From Ostreococcus lucimarinus CCE9901 (taxonomy: Eukaryota; Chlorophyta; Mamiellophyceae; Mamiellales; Bathycoccaceae): a stretch of 64,000 nt of DNA. Positions within the stretch are counted from its first letter, which is position 1; each line of letters starts with the position of its first letter. Under the pieces are notes generated by a model. That model was not told the DNA's origin, searched no databases, and saw only the letters and a program-made list of their open reading frames with translations. Positions 8,857 through 18,355 of the stretch are shown in pieces. The position numbers were made by a program, and so were the translations under genes. The stretch covers positions 806,001 through 870,000 of the forward strand of contig NC_009357.1 in NCBI RefSeq assembly GCF_000092065.1, written 5' to 3'.

Positions 8857-11082
8857 CTAAGGGTTAAGCTCTGCGTGCGATTCTTCTATGAACGCCATCG
8901 CCTTTTTCACACTAGCCGCGTCTCCATCGAAATACTTCGAGAGGCCTGCCTCGATGCTCTTTCGATACTCGCCGAGCCCCTCGATTTCCCAAGCGTCGTC
9001 AGCCTCTTTAATCTCTTCTTTCGCGTCCGGATTTTCCAAATCTTTCCCAGAAGGATCGTCCTCGCTAACAACAGTAACGTTCATACCGCTAGAGTTCGTC
9101 TTCTCGGCGAAACCTCCGTTCATCGTCGACGCCTCGAGCGCTTTCATGTCGACGACGCCTTCTTCGAAGAGTGTGACGTTTTCGACGCCGTAGTACTCGT
9201 GATGACCAATTCGACAGCACCAGATGCCCATTCTGATCTGTTTCGCATTTTCCGCTTGCTTGGACGTCGTCGCGCCGATGATGGTATCAAAGTGTAAAAA
9301 CTTTACGTCTCGCGCCGACTCTAGCGACTTCGCCAGCGCGTCGAGTGACTCCGCCGCCGCCGTCAACTTGATGCTCGGCGCCGAGCGGAACACTTCATTT
9401 CTCGCCGGCACACACGCATCACCGGCAGGGCTGACGATTGCGCCCGTCTTTGGGTCACGTCGATGGAAGCACATACCGTACTCTTCGGGAATGAGTGTCG
9501 TCTTCGAGAAAGAGACAGTTGGCGGAACTTCGACGCGACGCACGTTGTCCGCGGACACTGCGCCTGCAGGCATGTGTGGATGACCCAAGAAGGCGTACTC
9601 ACGGTACTCTTTCATGAAATCGCCGCCATAACTCTCCATCCCCATAACGTGATCACCAGGGCAAATGAATGGCAAGCCGAGCATGGAACCCGGGAAGCGA
9701 CCGGCGTGGGGAAACCAAACGCGATCCAACCCGCAAAAGAATGGCGGCAAAATCACCACTCTCCCCAGATTTTTGGCGATCGCCACGGCTTCGTAAAGCT
9801 GCGCAATTTGGTGTTGCACCAGTCGCATGTGCTCCAAAACTACGTGTTCACCCTGTTTCAACGTCTCGAACGCGCCATCAGGCGAAGGGTATCCGCGTTG
9901 TGCAAACTCTTGCAAGTCGACGTCGGAGAGCACGCGAGGCGTGTACGAGAGGAACTTTTGATCGAAATACGACGGATCATCGCGATCTCCGAGCCACTGA
10001 TTCGCCTCTCGCATGCGATTCCGCTTACCTGGGGTACCATCGTACTGGAAAGTCGCGTGCATAGCGTACGGGTTCACGTTGATGAGTTCCGGAAGGCGTT
10101 GCGTAAAGTACGTGTGCCCGTTGTTGAACAACGCCACGGGAAGCGTGCCCATTTGTACTTTACCCTCGTACGCCGAGCCGACGCCGGACCCATCCGGTGA
10201 CGGCGTACCGCACCCACCACGCTGAACCAAAGTATTAAATTCCGCCTGATCCCAAATCTTTTCATCTTTCTCGAGATTACGCACCCATTCGCCCGTGAGT
10301 TGCTGACTCGCCTCCGTCGCCCGAAACCACATCATCCCGATGTTTACCGTCCCCGCGCACGGCGTCGACTCCAACCCTTCACCGTCGACCATGTGCGATA
10401 TTTGCCTCGCATCCTGATGCGTTCTATTTTGCAAGTTATCCGTGCTCACCAGGATGTCCGCCTTGGGATATCGTCGAAAGAATGGAATCGGATTTCTCAA
10501 CCACGCGACGTCGATGTCCGAAATCAACACGTCCACCCCAGTCTTCGTGAAATCATGAATCAAACGTATCTTATCCCGTCCCATCTTATGAAAATTCTTC
10601 GACCCCCACCCAAAATCCTTCTTCACCGCGTCCGCGTCGATCGATTTCGACCCCATCAGCCACGTGTTGACGCCGATTTTCCGCAGCGCCGCGTACAGCT
10701 CCTCGTCCATCGCCCCGATCAAGTAATTCGTCACCTCCAGCGCGTCCAGGTGGCTCAAAAAATTCAGCGCGAAATCGTAGTAGTGCATGTTCGCCCACGT
10801 CACGATCACCGCCCCGTCGACGGCGACGCGGTCGACCAGTTCCTTCGATATCCCCGTGCTCAGGTGTTCGCGGTGCGTCGCCGTCGACGCCCCCGCGGGC
10901 GCTCTCGCCCGCAGCGCTCGCGCGTGCGCGCGCGGCGCTCGCGCGTCGCGCCCGCGATTTCCATCGCTCAGATCGCGCGCCGCGTCTCCGCGCGCGACGC
11001 ACCGCGCCGCCGCGACGACGATCGCGATCGCCAAACCAATCGCCCGCGCCCGCGTCGCCCTCGCGCGCGTCCACCGCGCCAT
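8857..11082 (-). CDS. GT77-family glycosyltransferase (XEG113/RRA-like), type II membrane protein
   Basis: A 741-residue protein. A short basic N-terminus and a signal anchor (about residues 14-30) suggest a Golgi type II topology, followed by an Arg/Ala-rich stem. The GT77 nucleotide-diphospho-sugar transferase domain starts near residue 110 (AVIVTWANMHYYDFALNFL) and carries the DxD motif in LISDIDVAWLRNP. The long C-terminal region (LPPFFCGLDRVWFPHAGRFPGS and after) is typical of XEG113-like proteins, arabinosyltransferases acting on hydroxyproline-rich glycoproteins in plants. The substrate here is unknown. The start at 11082 was chosen because it gives the anchor; the longer open frame runs into the divergent gene. 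It ends 31 bp from the UBA3 stop. Confidence 0.85.
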   Translation of the reverse strand: MARWTRARATRARAIGLAIAIVVAAARCVARGDAARDLSDGNRGRDARAPRAHARALRARAPAGASTATHREHLSTGISKELVDRVAVDGAVIVTWANMHYYDFALNFLSHLDALEVTNYLIGAMDEELYAALRKIGVNTWLMGSKSIDADAVKKDFGWGSKNFHKMGRDKIRLIHDFTKTGVDVLISDIDVAWLRNPIPFFRRYPKADILVSTDNLQNRTHQDARQISHMVDGEGLESTPCAGTVNIGMMWFRATEASQQLTGEWVRNLEKDEKIWDQAEFNTLVQRGGCGTPSPDGSGVGSAYEGKVQMGTLPVALFNNGHTYFTQRLPELINVNPYAMHATFQYDGTPGKRNRMREANQWLGDRDDPSYFDQKFLSYTPRVLSDVDLQEFAQRGYPSPDGAFETLKQGEHVVLEHMRLVQHQIAQLYEAVAIAKNLGRVVILPPFFCGLDRVWFPHAGRFPGSMLGLPFICPGDHVMGMESYGGDFMKEYREYAFLGHPHMPAGAVSADNVRRVEVPPTVSFSKTTLIPEEYGMCFHRRDPKTGAIVSPAGDACVPARNEVFRSAPSIKLTAAAESLDALAKSLESARDVKFLHFDTIIGATTSKQAENAKQIRMGIWCCRIGHHEYYGVENVTLFEEGVVDMKALEASTMNGGFAEKTNSSGMNVTVVSEDDPSGKDLENPDAKEEIKEADDAWEIEGLGEYRKSIEAGLSKYFDGDAASVKKAMAFIEESHAELNP

Positions 11083-11247
11083 CGCGCCTCTATCGCGCGC
11101 GCGCGCGTCGCGCCGCGCGCGATCGCGCCTCGCCGCGCCTCGCGCCTCGCCTCGCGCGTCGCGCGCGACGCGCGCGGCGTCGCGAAGTCTCGCGGCGCGC
11201 GTCGTCGTGCGTCGTCGAATCCTTCGTCCCGCACACGCGCGCGCGCG

Positions 11248-12357
11248 ATGCGCGTCGCGTTCCCTCGCGCGCGCGCGCTCGCGCTCGCGAAGACGCCCTC
11301 CGATCGAGCGCGCGCGTCGTCGTCGTCGCGCGCGCTCGCGTCGCGTCGCGATCCGCGCGCGCGATTCGCCGCCGCCGCCGGCGCGCGCGAGCCGACGCGA
11401 CGCGACGCGAGCGCGCGCGCGCGCGAGCCGACGCGACGCGTCGAGGACGCCGAGGACGCGAACGCGCGTCGCATCGCGAGCGCTGGGAGCGTGCGCCTGG
11501 TGCAGTGGTACCCGGGGCACATCGCGCGCGCGGAGCGACTGCTCAAGGCGCAGCTCAAGGGCGTGGACGCGGTGCTGGAGGTGCGAGACGCGCGATTGCC
11601 GCTCGCGACGAGTCACCCGGAGATCGCGAGCTGGTGCGGAGATAAGATGCGAATCGTGGTGCTGAATCGAGCGGACATGGTGAGCGACGGGGAGCGAGCG
11701 CGATGGGTGAGTCATCTGAAGAGGGAGGGAGAGACGAGGGTGGTGCTGACGGACGCGCGAGCGGGGAAGGGGACGCGAAGGGTGAAAGAGATGGCGATGG
11801 AGATGAGCGAGGAGATAAACGCGAAGAGAGCGGCGAAGGGGTTGCTGCCGCGACCGGTGCGAGCGGCGGTGGTGGGGTACCCGAACGTGGGGAAGAGCGC
11901 GTTGATAAATAGGCTGGTGGGGAAGGCGGCGTGCGCGAGCGCGCCGAGACCGGGAGTGACGAGAGATTTGCGGTGGGTGCGCATCGGGGGGGATTTGGAT
12001 CTTTTGGACGCACCGGGGGTGCTGCCGGCGCGCATGCACGATCAGCGCGCGGCGTCGCGGTTGGCGATGGCGAACGACATCGGCGAGGCGAGTTACATCG
12101 CGAGTTCCATGGCGGCGGCGATGATCGAAGAGCTGAAACGTTTGCCGACGTGGAAATCAATCAGACCGGGAATCATCAAAAGATTTAAAGACGAACGCGT
12201 GGACGACATGACTGGAGAGGAATTCGTGCAGTATTTCGCCGATAAGACGTGCGGCGGCGACGTCGAGCGCGCGGGGACGCGAATGCTAAACGACTTTCGC
12301 GGAGGGCACATCGGGAACTTTTGCTTAGAATTGCCGCCGTCGGCGGACGGTTCTTAA
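11248..12357 (+). CDS. circularly permuted ribosome-biogenesis GTPase (YlqF/RbgA, plant DGP3-like)
   Basis: A 369-residue protein with a transit-like, Arg/Ser/Ala-rich N-terminus of about 80 residues. The GTPase motifs are in permuted order: the G4-like NRAD (about 140-143) comes before G1 GYPNVGKSA (about 210) and G3 DAPG. The motif VQWYPGHIARAERLL at the domain start is the YlqF/RbgA signature. In bacteria RbgA assembles the large ribosomal subunit; plant homologs act in chloroplasts or mitochondria. The gene is divergent from the GT77 gene, with 165 bp of GC-rich alternating sequence between starts. Confidence 0.9.
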   Translation: MRVAFPRARALALAKTPSDRARASSSSRALASRRDPRARFAAAAGAREPTRRDASARAREPTRRVEDAEDANARRIASAGSVRLVQWYPGHIARAERLLKAQLKGVDAVLEVRDARLPLATSHPEIASWCGDKMRIVVLNRADMVSDGERARWVSHLKREGETRVVLTDARAGKGTRRVKEMAMEMSEEINAKRAAKGLLPRPVRAAVVGYPNVGKSALINRLVGKAACASAPRPGVTRDLRWVRIGGDLDLLDAPGVLPARMHDQRAASRLAMANDIGEASYIASSMAAAMIEELKRLPTWKSIRPGIIKRFKDERVDDMTGEEFVQYFADKTCGGDVERAGTRMLNDFRGGHIGNFCLELPPSADGS

Positions 12358-12454
12358 ACACATTCAACGCATCATCGCATCACACCGATAGAGCTGTATA
12401 ATTTATGTGCTACATTTTTGACTTCATTCGACTTCACATTCTCTTCGCGACGCC

Positions 12455-13720
12455 TCACCACTGTTCGCCGACCTCCTCGCTTCGCATCTTGCGGCCTCGC
12501 CCGCGCGCGCCGCGTTGCATGAATCGCGTCGGCGAGAACGGTTTGATGTCGATCGAACTCTTGCCTTTCGTGATGAGATCGGCGATTATTTCTCCCGCGA
12601 CGGGCGACCAAAGGATGCCCCAACAGTTTCCAGCGGTCGCCATGTACGCGTTTTCGATGCCGTCCACGGGGCCTAGAATCGGAAGCGCGTCCGGGGCGCA
12701 GGGACGCATGCACGCCTGAGTCACCAACGGCGCCTTGCCGTCGCCGCCGATGCTGCGCGACATGCCTCCGAAACTGCGCATCGCTGCGGCGACGCGACTG
12801 GGATCCTCGACGATCTTTTCGCTTCGATCGCAGTCGCCGCCCGGCAACAATCGTTCCTCGTCGATGTATTGGGATCCCCCGATCCCGCAAATGTACACCT
12901 CCCCGGTGCTCCGAGGATACACCTCCAAGTGGCACCCATTTTCATCTTCACCGCAAAACAACGCCGCCGGTTCCCTCATCACCGCCTCCGACGCCTCGTA
13001 CATCACGCTCGTCGAACGAATGCCCGTCATCGGTACTTTAATCCCAAACCATTCGCTCGCGCGCGTCGCCCACGGACCCATGGCCACGACGACGTGATCC
13101 GCTTCAATTTCTTCCACCGTTCCATCGTCCTCATTTTTATACACCAATCCGCGCACTTTCGCGCCATCATCCGCGAACGTCACCCCAGTGACTTCGCCCT
13201 TGACGCACGTGGCGCCGAGTCGCACGGCGGCGTCGTGCAATTTTTCGCACAATTCCTTCGGTGTCACCTGCGCCGTGCCGAATTCGTCCATCATTCGACA
13301 CATTTGAATGTCGCCGTCGAGCCACGACACGAGGGGAGTCGGTCCACCGTCCAGCGCCGATCCGCCCAGCACGCTCAGCGTCGGGATTTTTCGATACGTC
13401 TCCAGCAGCAACTCCTCCGCGAGCGTCTCGTGCAGCTCAAACGCGCGCTTATGCAGCGGCGCGGTCGGCGTGCCGTCTCCCCAGTCCCTGGCGAGGAAAC
13501 CTCCGCCCTTACCGCTCGCCGCGCTCGCCACGCGCGATCGCTCGACGATGACGACGTCGCAGTGGGAGGTGCGCTGACAAAAATACGCGCACGCGCATCC
13601 CCAAAGGCCGCCTCCGGCGATCGCGACGACGGGTTTGTCGCGAGCGACGCTCGCGTTGACCGCGCGGTTGGCCTCGGCGCGCGGAATCACGGCGGGCGCG
13701 CGGTGATGGACGGCGCGCAT
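12455..13720 (-). CDS. FAD-dependent oxidoreductase, DAO family (TDA3-like)
   Basis: A 421-residue protein. A short targeting-like N-terminus precedes a dinucleotide-binding motif VVAIAGGGLWGCACAYF (Gly-rich turn at about 36-41) and VVIVERSRVASAASGKGGGF. The C-terminal domain has RPCAPDALPILGPVDGIENAYMATAGNCWGILWSPVAGEIIAD, the FAD-facing end seen in D-amino-acid-oxidase-fold enzymes and in plant and yeast TDA3-like proteins. The substrate is unknown. A longer open frame begins at 13855, but those 45 residues overlap the neighbouring TAP46 coding end, so I use the ATG at 13720. Confidence 0.85.
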   Translation of the reverse strand: MRAVHHRAPAVIPRAEANRAVNASVARDKPVVAIAGGGLWGCACAYFCQRTSHCDVVIVERSRVASAASGKGGGFLARDWGDGTPTAPLHKRAFELHETLAEELLLETYRKIPTLSVLGGSALDGGPTPLVSWLDGDIQMCRMMDEFGTAQVTPKELCEKLHDAAVRLGATCVKGEVTGVTFADDGAKVRGLVYKNEDDGTVEEIEADHVVVAMGPWATRASEWFGIKVPMTGIRSTSVMYEASEAVMREPAALFCGEDENGCHLEVYPRSTGEVYICGIGGSQYIDEERLLPGGDCDRSEKIVEDPSRVAAAMRSFGGMSRSIGGDGKAPLVTQACMRPCAPDALPILGPVDGIENAYMATAGNCWGILWSPVAGEIIADLITKGKSSIDIKPFSPTRFMQRGARGRGRKMRSEEVGEQW

Positions 13721-13805
13721 CGAGACTGAGCGCCGGCGAGTGGCGCGCGCGTCCCGCTCGGGACGCGACGCGAGGAGAGTTTGAACAAAGTTTACAGTCG
13801 CTAAG

Positions 13806-14846
13806 TCATCCGCACGGGCGAAGTTTTGAGTTACCGCCGCCGTAGGGGTTATCATCCTTGAACTCGTCCCACGCGCGCGCCTTTCGAAGCGCCTCTTCCT
13901 CGAGCTGGTCTTCGGATTTCGAAGCGCGGTCGATTTCGGCGAGACGCGCGCGCTCGACTTCCCGCGCCCGGCGCTCGAGCATCTCCGCGCGTTCGATCTC
14001 TCCCGCCTGCTCGATCGTCATCGTCGGTAAGATGTGCGATGGACGAAACACCTCCGAGCGCATGCGCGCGCGCGGGTCGACTCGGACGACGTCCGCGGCG
14101 AGCGACATCGCGGCGGCGTCGCGTTCGATTGTATAAATCTCCGGCGCGCGCCGCCCGACGCGCTCGTCTTCGTTCGCCATGCGCTCGCGTTCGCGCTCGC
14201 GCGCGTCCTCCAGCTCAGACCGTCGCGCCAACATCTCGCTCTCCACTCGCAGCGTCGGGAGCTCATCCAGAGATTCATACACCGCGCGCTCCAACGTCAG
14301 CGTCCAAAACTCGCGCTCGAGCGCGTCCCCGTCCTCGTCCTCTTCATCCTCATCCCCATCTCCACCGTCCCTTCGCGCCAGCGTCGCTCGAATCGTCTCC
14401 AACCGCGTCTCCACCGTTCGTTTCGCCCTGTACCGTCGCACTTTCTCTTCCCTCGCGTCGTTTCTTCCCGTCGTCCCGTCGCCTCCGCGCGTCCCCGCGC
14501 GCGTCGTCGCCTCGTCTCGCCCGTCCGCGTTCGCCTCCCTCTCGTACGCCTCCACCTCCGCTCGCGGCATCGCCTCGATCGCGCGCGTCAGCGCCAGAAA
14601 CCTCTCGTGCGCGTCCACGGCCTCCGCGATCGCGCCCGCGCGTCGCAGCGCGTCCGCCTCGCGTCGGCTCGCGAGCGCGTACTTGACGTCCGCCGTCGGC
14701 CACGCGTCGAGCGTCTCCGTCGCGCCCGCGACGCTCGATCGCGCGACGGCGCGTCGCAGGCGCGCGCAGTCGTCGACGCTCGCGGTCGGCGCGCTCGCGC
14801 GCGCGTACAGCGTCGGCAGCGGCGCGTCGTCGTCGCGCGTCGCCAT
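13806..14846 (-). CDS. TAP46: TAP46/TAP42-like PP2A regulatory protein
   Basis: A 346-residue, highly charged alpha-helical protein. The N-terminal half matches the TAP42 helical repeat fold. The C-terminus has the diagnostic ending AWDEFKDDNPYGGGNSKLRPCG, after a segment with RPSHILPTMTIEQAGEIE. TAP46 binds the PP2A-family catalytic subunits directly and works downstream of TOR. The start at 14846 was chosen because the divergent lectin-like gene starts at 14948; the longer open frame would overlap its promoter and adds only basic low-complexity residues. Confidence 0.9.
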   Translation of the reverse strand: MATRDDDAPLPTLYARASAPTASVDDCARLRRAVARSSVAGATETLDAWPTADVKYALASRREADALRRAGAIAEAVDAHERFLALTRAIEAMPRAEVEAYEREANADGRDEATTRAGTRGGDGTTGRNDAREEKVRRYRAKRTVETRLETIRATLARRDGGDGDEDEEDEDGDALEREFWTLTLERAVYESLDELPTLRVESEMLARRSELEDARERERERMANEDERVGRRAPEIYTIERDAAAMSLAADVVRVDPRARMRSEVFRPSHILPTMTIEQAGEIERAEMLERRAREVERARLAEIDRASKSEDQLEEEALRKARAWDEFKDDNPYGGGNSKLRPCG

Positions 14847-14947
14847 CGCGCGCGCGTGTGTCGACCGCGCTTTGTCCGTGCGTCGCGTCCACTCGACGAC
14901 GCGCGCGGCGCGAGCGACGCGAGGGAAGGCGCGACGAACGACGAGAG

Positions 14948-17563
14948 ATGACGCGCGGGAAGACGGCGTCCGCGGGCGCGACGCGATGGACGCGAACGCT
15001 CGCACTGGCGCTCATCGCGATGGTGTTGGGCGCGGTCAGGGGGGATTCGACGACGGGCGCGACGCGAAAGTTGCTCGGCGGTGGCGGCGGTGGGAACGTC
15101 ATAGACACCGTCGTGGAAACGGCGGAAGATTTCGGGGAAACGGTGAGCGAGGTGATCGAACCGGTGGTGTCGGAAGTGATGAACGACGCGACGGTGCAAT
15201 CCATGGTCACGGAGACGGTGAGCTTCGCGGAGGCGGAGTACCAAGCGTCTTACGACTGGACCGAAGACGCGTACCACACGGTTCGACAAGACGAGATTTG
15301 TCAACTCGTGGGTCAGGCCACCGTGGATGCGTTTGAATCGACCGAAATCGTGTCTCGAATGGATGAGTATTACGACGACGCTAAGGGTTGGACCGAAGGA
15401 GCGGTCCAAAAGCTCGAAGAAACCGCGGTGGAACTCGCCAAGGACATTGAAAAAGTCGCCGAAATGATCGCAGCCTTCTTCAACGGCTTACAATGTCTTG
15501 AAGTCGCAGACACTTTACAAGACATGTTAAAATCTGTCCTGAAGGACGTCAGTTCCGGGAACGTGAAAAATTTGCTCGACGATGTCAGCAAGCGAGTGGA
15601 CAAATACAAGAATAATCTCGACGGCCCACTGTGCGAATCCATGTGGGCTCTGACTCTTGGTCCACAAGCGATCGTCATCGCAGAAATGATGAGATCTTTC
15701 ATCTCGACGCTCAAAGATAAATGTCCGGCTGCCATGTCTGGCTCCGATCTGCCCGCGTTTGCGCTCGGATTCATAGCGAGTGGCGACGCTTACGCCCTCG
15801 CTTCCACCGGTGCGGGTATCGAGCTCGCCATCGGCATGGATTTGCACGGTGAACGCTTTTGCTACGTCGCAGGCTGTGCGTACGGCGGCATCACCTTCGG
15901 TGATGCCGGTTACGGTGGTACCGCTGGCATACAAGTCACGGGATACAAATCTATTTCGTCGGTTCCCGGTACGGCAAACTTCATCTCCCTCGGGCTCGGT
16001 GTCGATATTCCGCTCACTCCTATCGGTGCAGAAGCCGGTGTGACTTACGTGTATTCTGGTAATGACATGTCCGATCCCATTGGGGTGGCATTTATGGGTG
16101 GGGGGAGCTTGAGCGCGAGCACGTCCTTGCTTCCGGCGTCAGTTTCCCTCATGCACGGTATTTGTCACACACCAGTCTGCGTGACCGTTCAGGGAACAGA
16201 ATGCGGCGCAAAGGAACCAATCTTGGCGATCGGAAATAAACACAAAAACGTCGCATGCGAAGGCAGTAGTAAAACGCTTTCGTGTCCAGCTGGTAAGACG
16301 ATAAGCGTGAACGCAGCGTCGTATGGGCGACATGATGGAACCACGTGCCCGCACAGCGCGACTTCGAATCGAAACTGCCACGCCACCAATTCGCTCGAAA
16401 AAGTGAAGAAAATGTGCGAAGGCAAGACCTCCTGCACGGTCACGGCGAGTCATGGTATTTTCGGTGATCCCTGTGCAGGTACGTACAAGTACTTGAGTGT
16501 TGACTACGAATGTACAGATTCGAAAACAGCGCTCGCGTGTGAAAGCCAATATACCGACTTGTCTTGCCCGGAAGGTCACACCATCAGCGTGCACACTGCA
16601 TCGTATGGGCGACATGATGGAACCACGTGCCCGCACAGCGCGACTTCAAATCGAAATTGCCACGCATCTGGCAGTATGAAGTATGTCAATGAAATGTGCG
16701 GGGGCAAGAATAAGTGCACGGTTCGGGCAGATCATAAAATCTTGGGTGACCCTTGTGGCGGAACCTACAAGTATCTGGAGGTGACATACGGCTGCGTGCT
16801 TAGTGTCATGAGTAGATCGACTCTCACGTGTGAAGGTGGTACAGATGCTCTTGAGTGTCCACCTGGATACGTAATCGATCTGCAAGATGCGCTCTACGGT
16901 AGAGTCGATCGTGACGTCTGTCCTCACCCCGCTATTCACACTGACACGTGCAGTGCGAACGGTGTCTTCGACAAGATTGCAGCCGAATGTAACGGCAGGT
17001 CAACCTGCTCTCCAAGTGCGTCGAACTCAAGGTTTGGAGATCCTTGCGGTGGGACATATAAATACTTGAGCACGAAGTACCAATGCGTTCCACCATCTAC
17101 ATCGACGAGCGCGCTCGCTTGCGAAGGACGTCCAGCGTCGATGTCATGTCCATCAGGACAAACTGTTTCGGTCATCTCGGCATCCTATGGACGACACAAC
17201 GCACACACGTGTCCCCACTCGGCCGTATCGAACCAGAACTGTCACGCGAGCAACTCTCTCGAAAAAGTCAAAAGTCAGTGCGACGGACGGCGCAGTTGCT
17301 CGCCGCACGCGAGTCACCACACTTTCGGTGATCCCTGCGGAGGCACATACAAGTATCTCGAAGCTGCGTACACGTGCGTCTCAGACTCAGCGTCCGCCGG
17401 GTTGGGGAGCGGCCCACTGACGACCAGAGTGTCCTGGTTGCAAACGTTTTGCCTCGCCGTCGCGGCCGTCGGATTCGCGCTCTACGGACGCGCCGACCGC
17501 CGAGACGCCGCCCTTCGCCCAGCCGCGCTCCGCGACGCGCGAGACTACGGCGCGAGACGCTGA
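14948..17563 (+). CDS. secreted/type I membrane protein with four tandem rhamnose-binding (SUEL) lectin domains
   Basis: An 871-residue protein. A signal peptide (hydrophobic about 17-31) is followed by RKLL at 40-43. A novel region of about 390 residues follows: amphipathic helices to about 270, then a Gly- and aromatic-rich part (LASTGAGIELAIGMDLHGERFCYVAG and on) that looks beta-rich. Four SUEL/rhamnose-binding lectin domains lie at about 435-522, 529-616, 626-713 and 723-810. Each has CxG/S..., a YGR(H/V)D-type motif, TCPH, a central C...C and FGDPC.GTYKYL..Y.C; domain 3 reads YGRVDRDVCPHP. A transmembrane helix at about 828-845 precedes a basic tail. Such lectins bind L-rhamnose or galactose; a cell-surface recognition role is inference. 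Confidence 0.88.
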   Translation: MTRGKTASAGATRWTRTLALALIAMVLGAVRGDSTTGATRKLLGGGGGGNVIDTVVETAEDFGETVSEVIEPVVSEVMNDATVQSMVTETVSFAEAEYQASYDWTEDAYHTVRQDEICQLVGQATVDAFESTEIVSRMDEYYDDAKGWTEGAVQKLEETAVELAKDIEKVAEMIAAFFNGLQCLEVADTLQDMLKSVLKDVSSGNVKNLLDDVSKRVDKYKNNLDGPLCESMWALTLGPQAIVIAEMMRSFISTLKDKCPAAMSGSDLPAFALGFIASGDAYALASTGAGIELAIGMDLHGERFCYVAGCAYGGITFGDAGYGGTAGIQVTGYKSISSVPGTANFISLGLGVDIPLTPIGAEAGVTYVYSGNDMSDPIGVAFMGGGSLSASTSLLPASVSLMHGICHTPVCVTVQGTECGAKEPILAIGNKHKNVACEGSSKTLSCPAGKTISVNAASYGRHDGTTCPHSATSNRNCHATNSLEKVKKMCEGKTSCTVTASHGIFGDPCAGTYKYLSVDYECTDSKTALACESQYTDLSCPEGHTISVHTASYGRHDGTTCPHSATSNRNCHASGSMKYVNEMCGGKNKCTVRADHKILGDPCGGTYKYLEVTYGCVLSVMSRSTLTCEGGTDALECPPGYVIDLQDALYGRVDRDVCPHPAIHTDTCSANGVFDKIAAECNGRSTCSPSASNSRFGDPCGGTYKYLSTKYQCVPPSTSTSALACEGRPASMSCPSGQTVSVISASYGRHNAHTCPHSAVSNQNCHASNSLEKVKSQCDGRRSCSPHASHHTFGDPCGGTYKYLEAAYTCVSDSASAGLGSGPLTTRVSWLQTFCLAVAAVGFALYGRADRRDAALRPAALRDARDYGARR
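16316..16383 (+). repeat. 68-bp near-identical direct repeat, copy 1 (lectin domain 1)
   Basis: Copy 1 of a repeat that matches 16598-16665 at 65 of 68 bases. It encodes the YGRHDGTTCPHSATSNRN core of lectin domain 1. The three differences are all at synonymous codon third positions. Confidence 0.9.
16598..16665 (+). repeat. 68-bp near-identical direct repeat, copy 2 (lectin domain 2)
   Basis: Copy 2 of the repeat starting at 16316, in lectin domain 2. Sequence outside the 68 bp is much more diverged, which suggests a local gene conversion or a recent domain duplication. Confidence 0.9.
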
Positions 17564-17706
17564 CCTCACCGCGGATCGCCTTTTTTCCTTTTGTCATATC
17601 TATTTTTGTCTCCTTTACGTTTACATCGTTTACGTTTCGTCGACGGCGCGTCGTCGCGTCGTCGTCCCGGCGACCTCTCGCGGTCTCGCGACCGCAGACG
17701 GCGACG

Positions 17707-17956
17707 ATGTCCGAGCGCTTCTCGGCCAAGGGCGCGGCGCTGATGCGCGCGTGCGGGTACAAGGGACACGGGGGACTGGGCGCGCGCGAGCGCGGGCGCG
17801 AGGCGCCCGTGGAGGCGCGCGTGAAGCGCGACCGCGCGGGATTGGGAAGCGCGCGCGAGAGAGATTACGAAATCGTCGGTGCGACGACGACGCGCGCGCG
17901 ATCGACGACGACGACGACGACGACGACGCGCGCGAGGAAACGCGCGAAGTCGACGC

Positions 17957-17990
<34 letters not shown>

Positions 17991-18288
17991 GACGGTGAAG
18001 GCGAAGGCGAAGGCGATTCGCGCGAACGCCGAGGCCAAGGCGAGGCGGGACGCGAACCTCGCGCGAGCGGTGTATCGAGCGTTCAAGAGCGAGGACGGCG
18101 AGGAGAGAGCGAACGAGAATCCCGTCGCGCGCGCGACGCTGAGCGGGATGTCGGCGAGGAATCCGTTGCGCGGGAAGAGTTTCGAGCGGTCGAGCGGCGG
18201 AACGCGCGGTTACGGCGGAACGGTGAGTTACAGTGGTTACAGTGGTCTCGGCGCGCGCCTCGGCGGCGTCGCGCGAGGTAAAGAATAG
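17707..18288 (+). CDS. G-patch domain protein
   Basis: A 193-residue protein beginning with a G-patch (about residues 3-47: FSAKGAALMRACGYKGHGGLGARERGREAP), a motif that activates DEAH helicases in RNA processing. The middle has a run of eight Thr (17905-17928) and a run of ten Asp (17959-17988), both from the same GAC-type trinucleotide repeat read in two frames. The end is Gly/Ser/Tyr-rich (RGYGGTVSYSGYSGLGARLGG). The gene starts 143 bp after the lectin gene stop; the spacer is T-rich on plus just upstream, a likely promoter feature. The helicase partner is unknown. Confidence 0.85.
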
Positions 18289-18355
18289 ATCGTAGTCGTA
18301 GCGTTTGTGCGTCGGATAGAGAGTACAGTAGTGTATAACGCGAGACGACGACGAA

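Noticed and set aside
13721-13855. A 45-residue N-terminal extension of the FAD oxidoreductase
   Set aside because: It overlaps the coding end of TAP46 and adds no targeting signal better than the shorter start.
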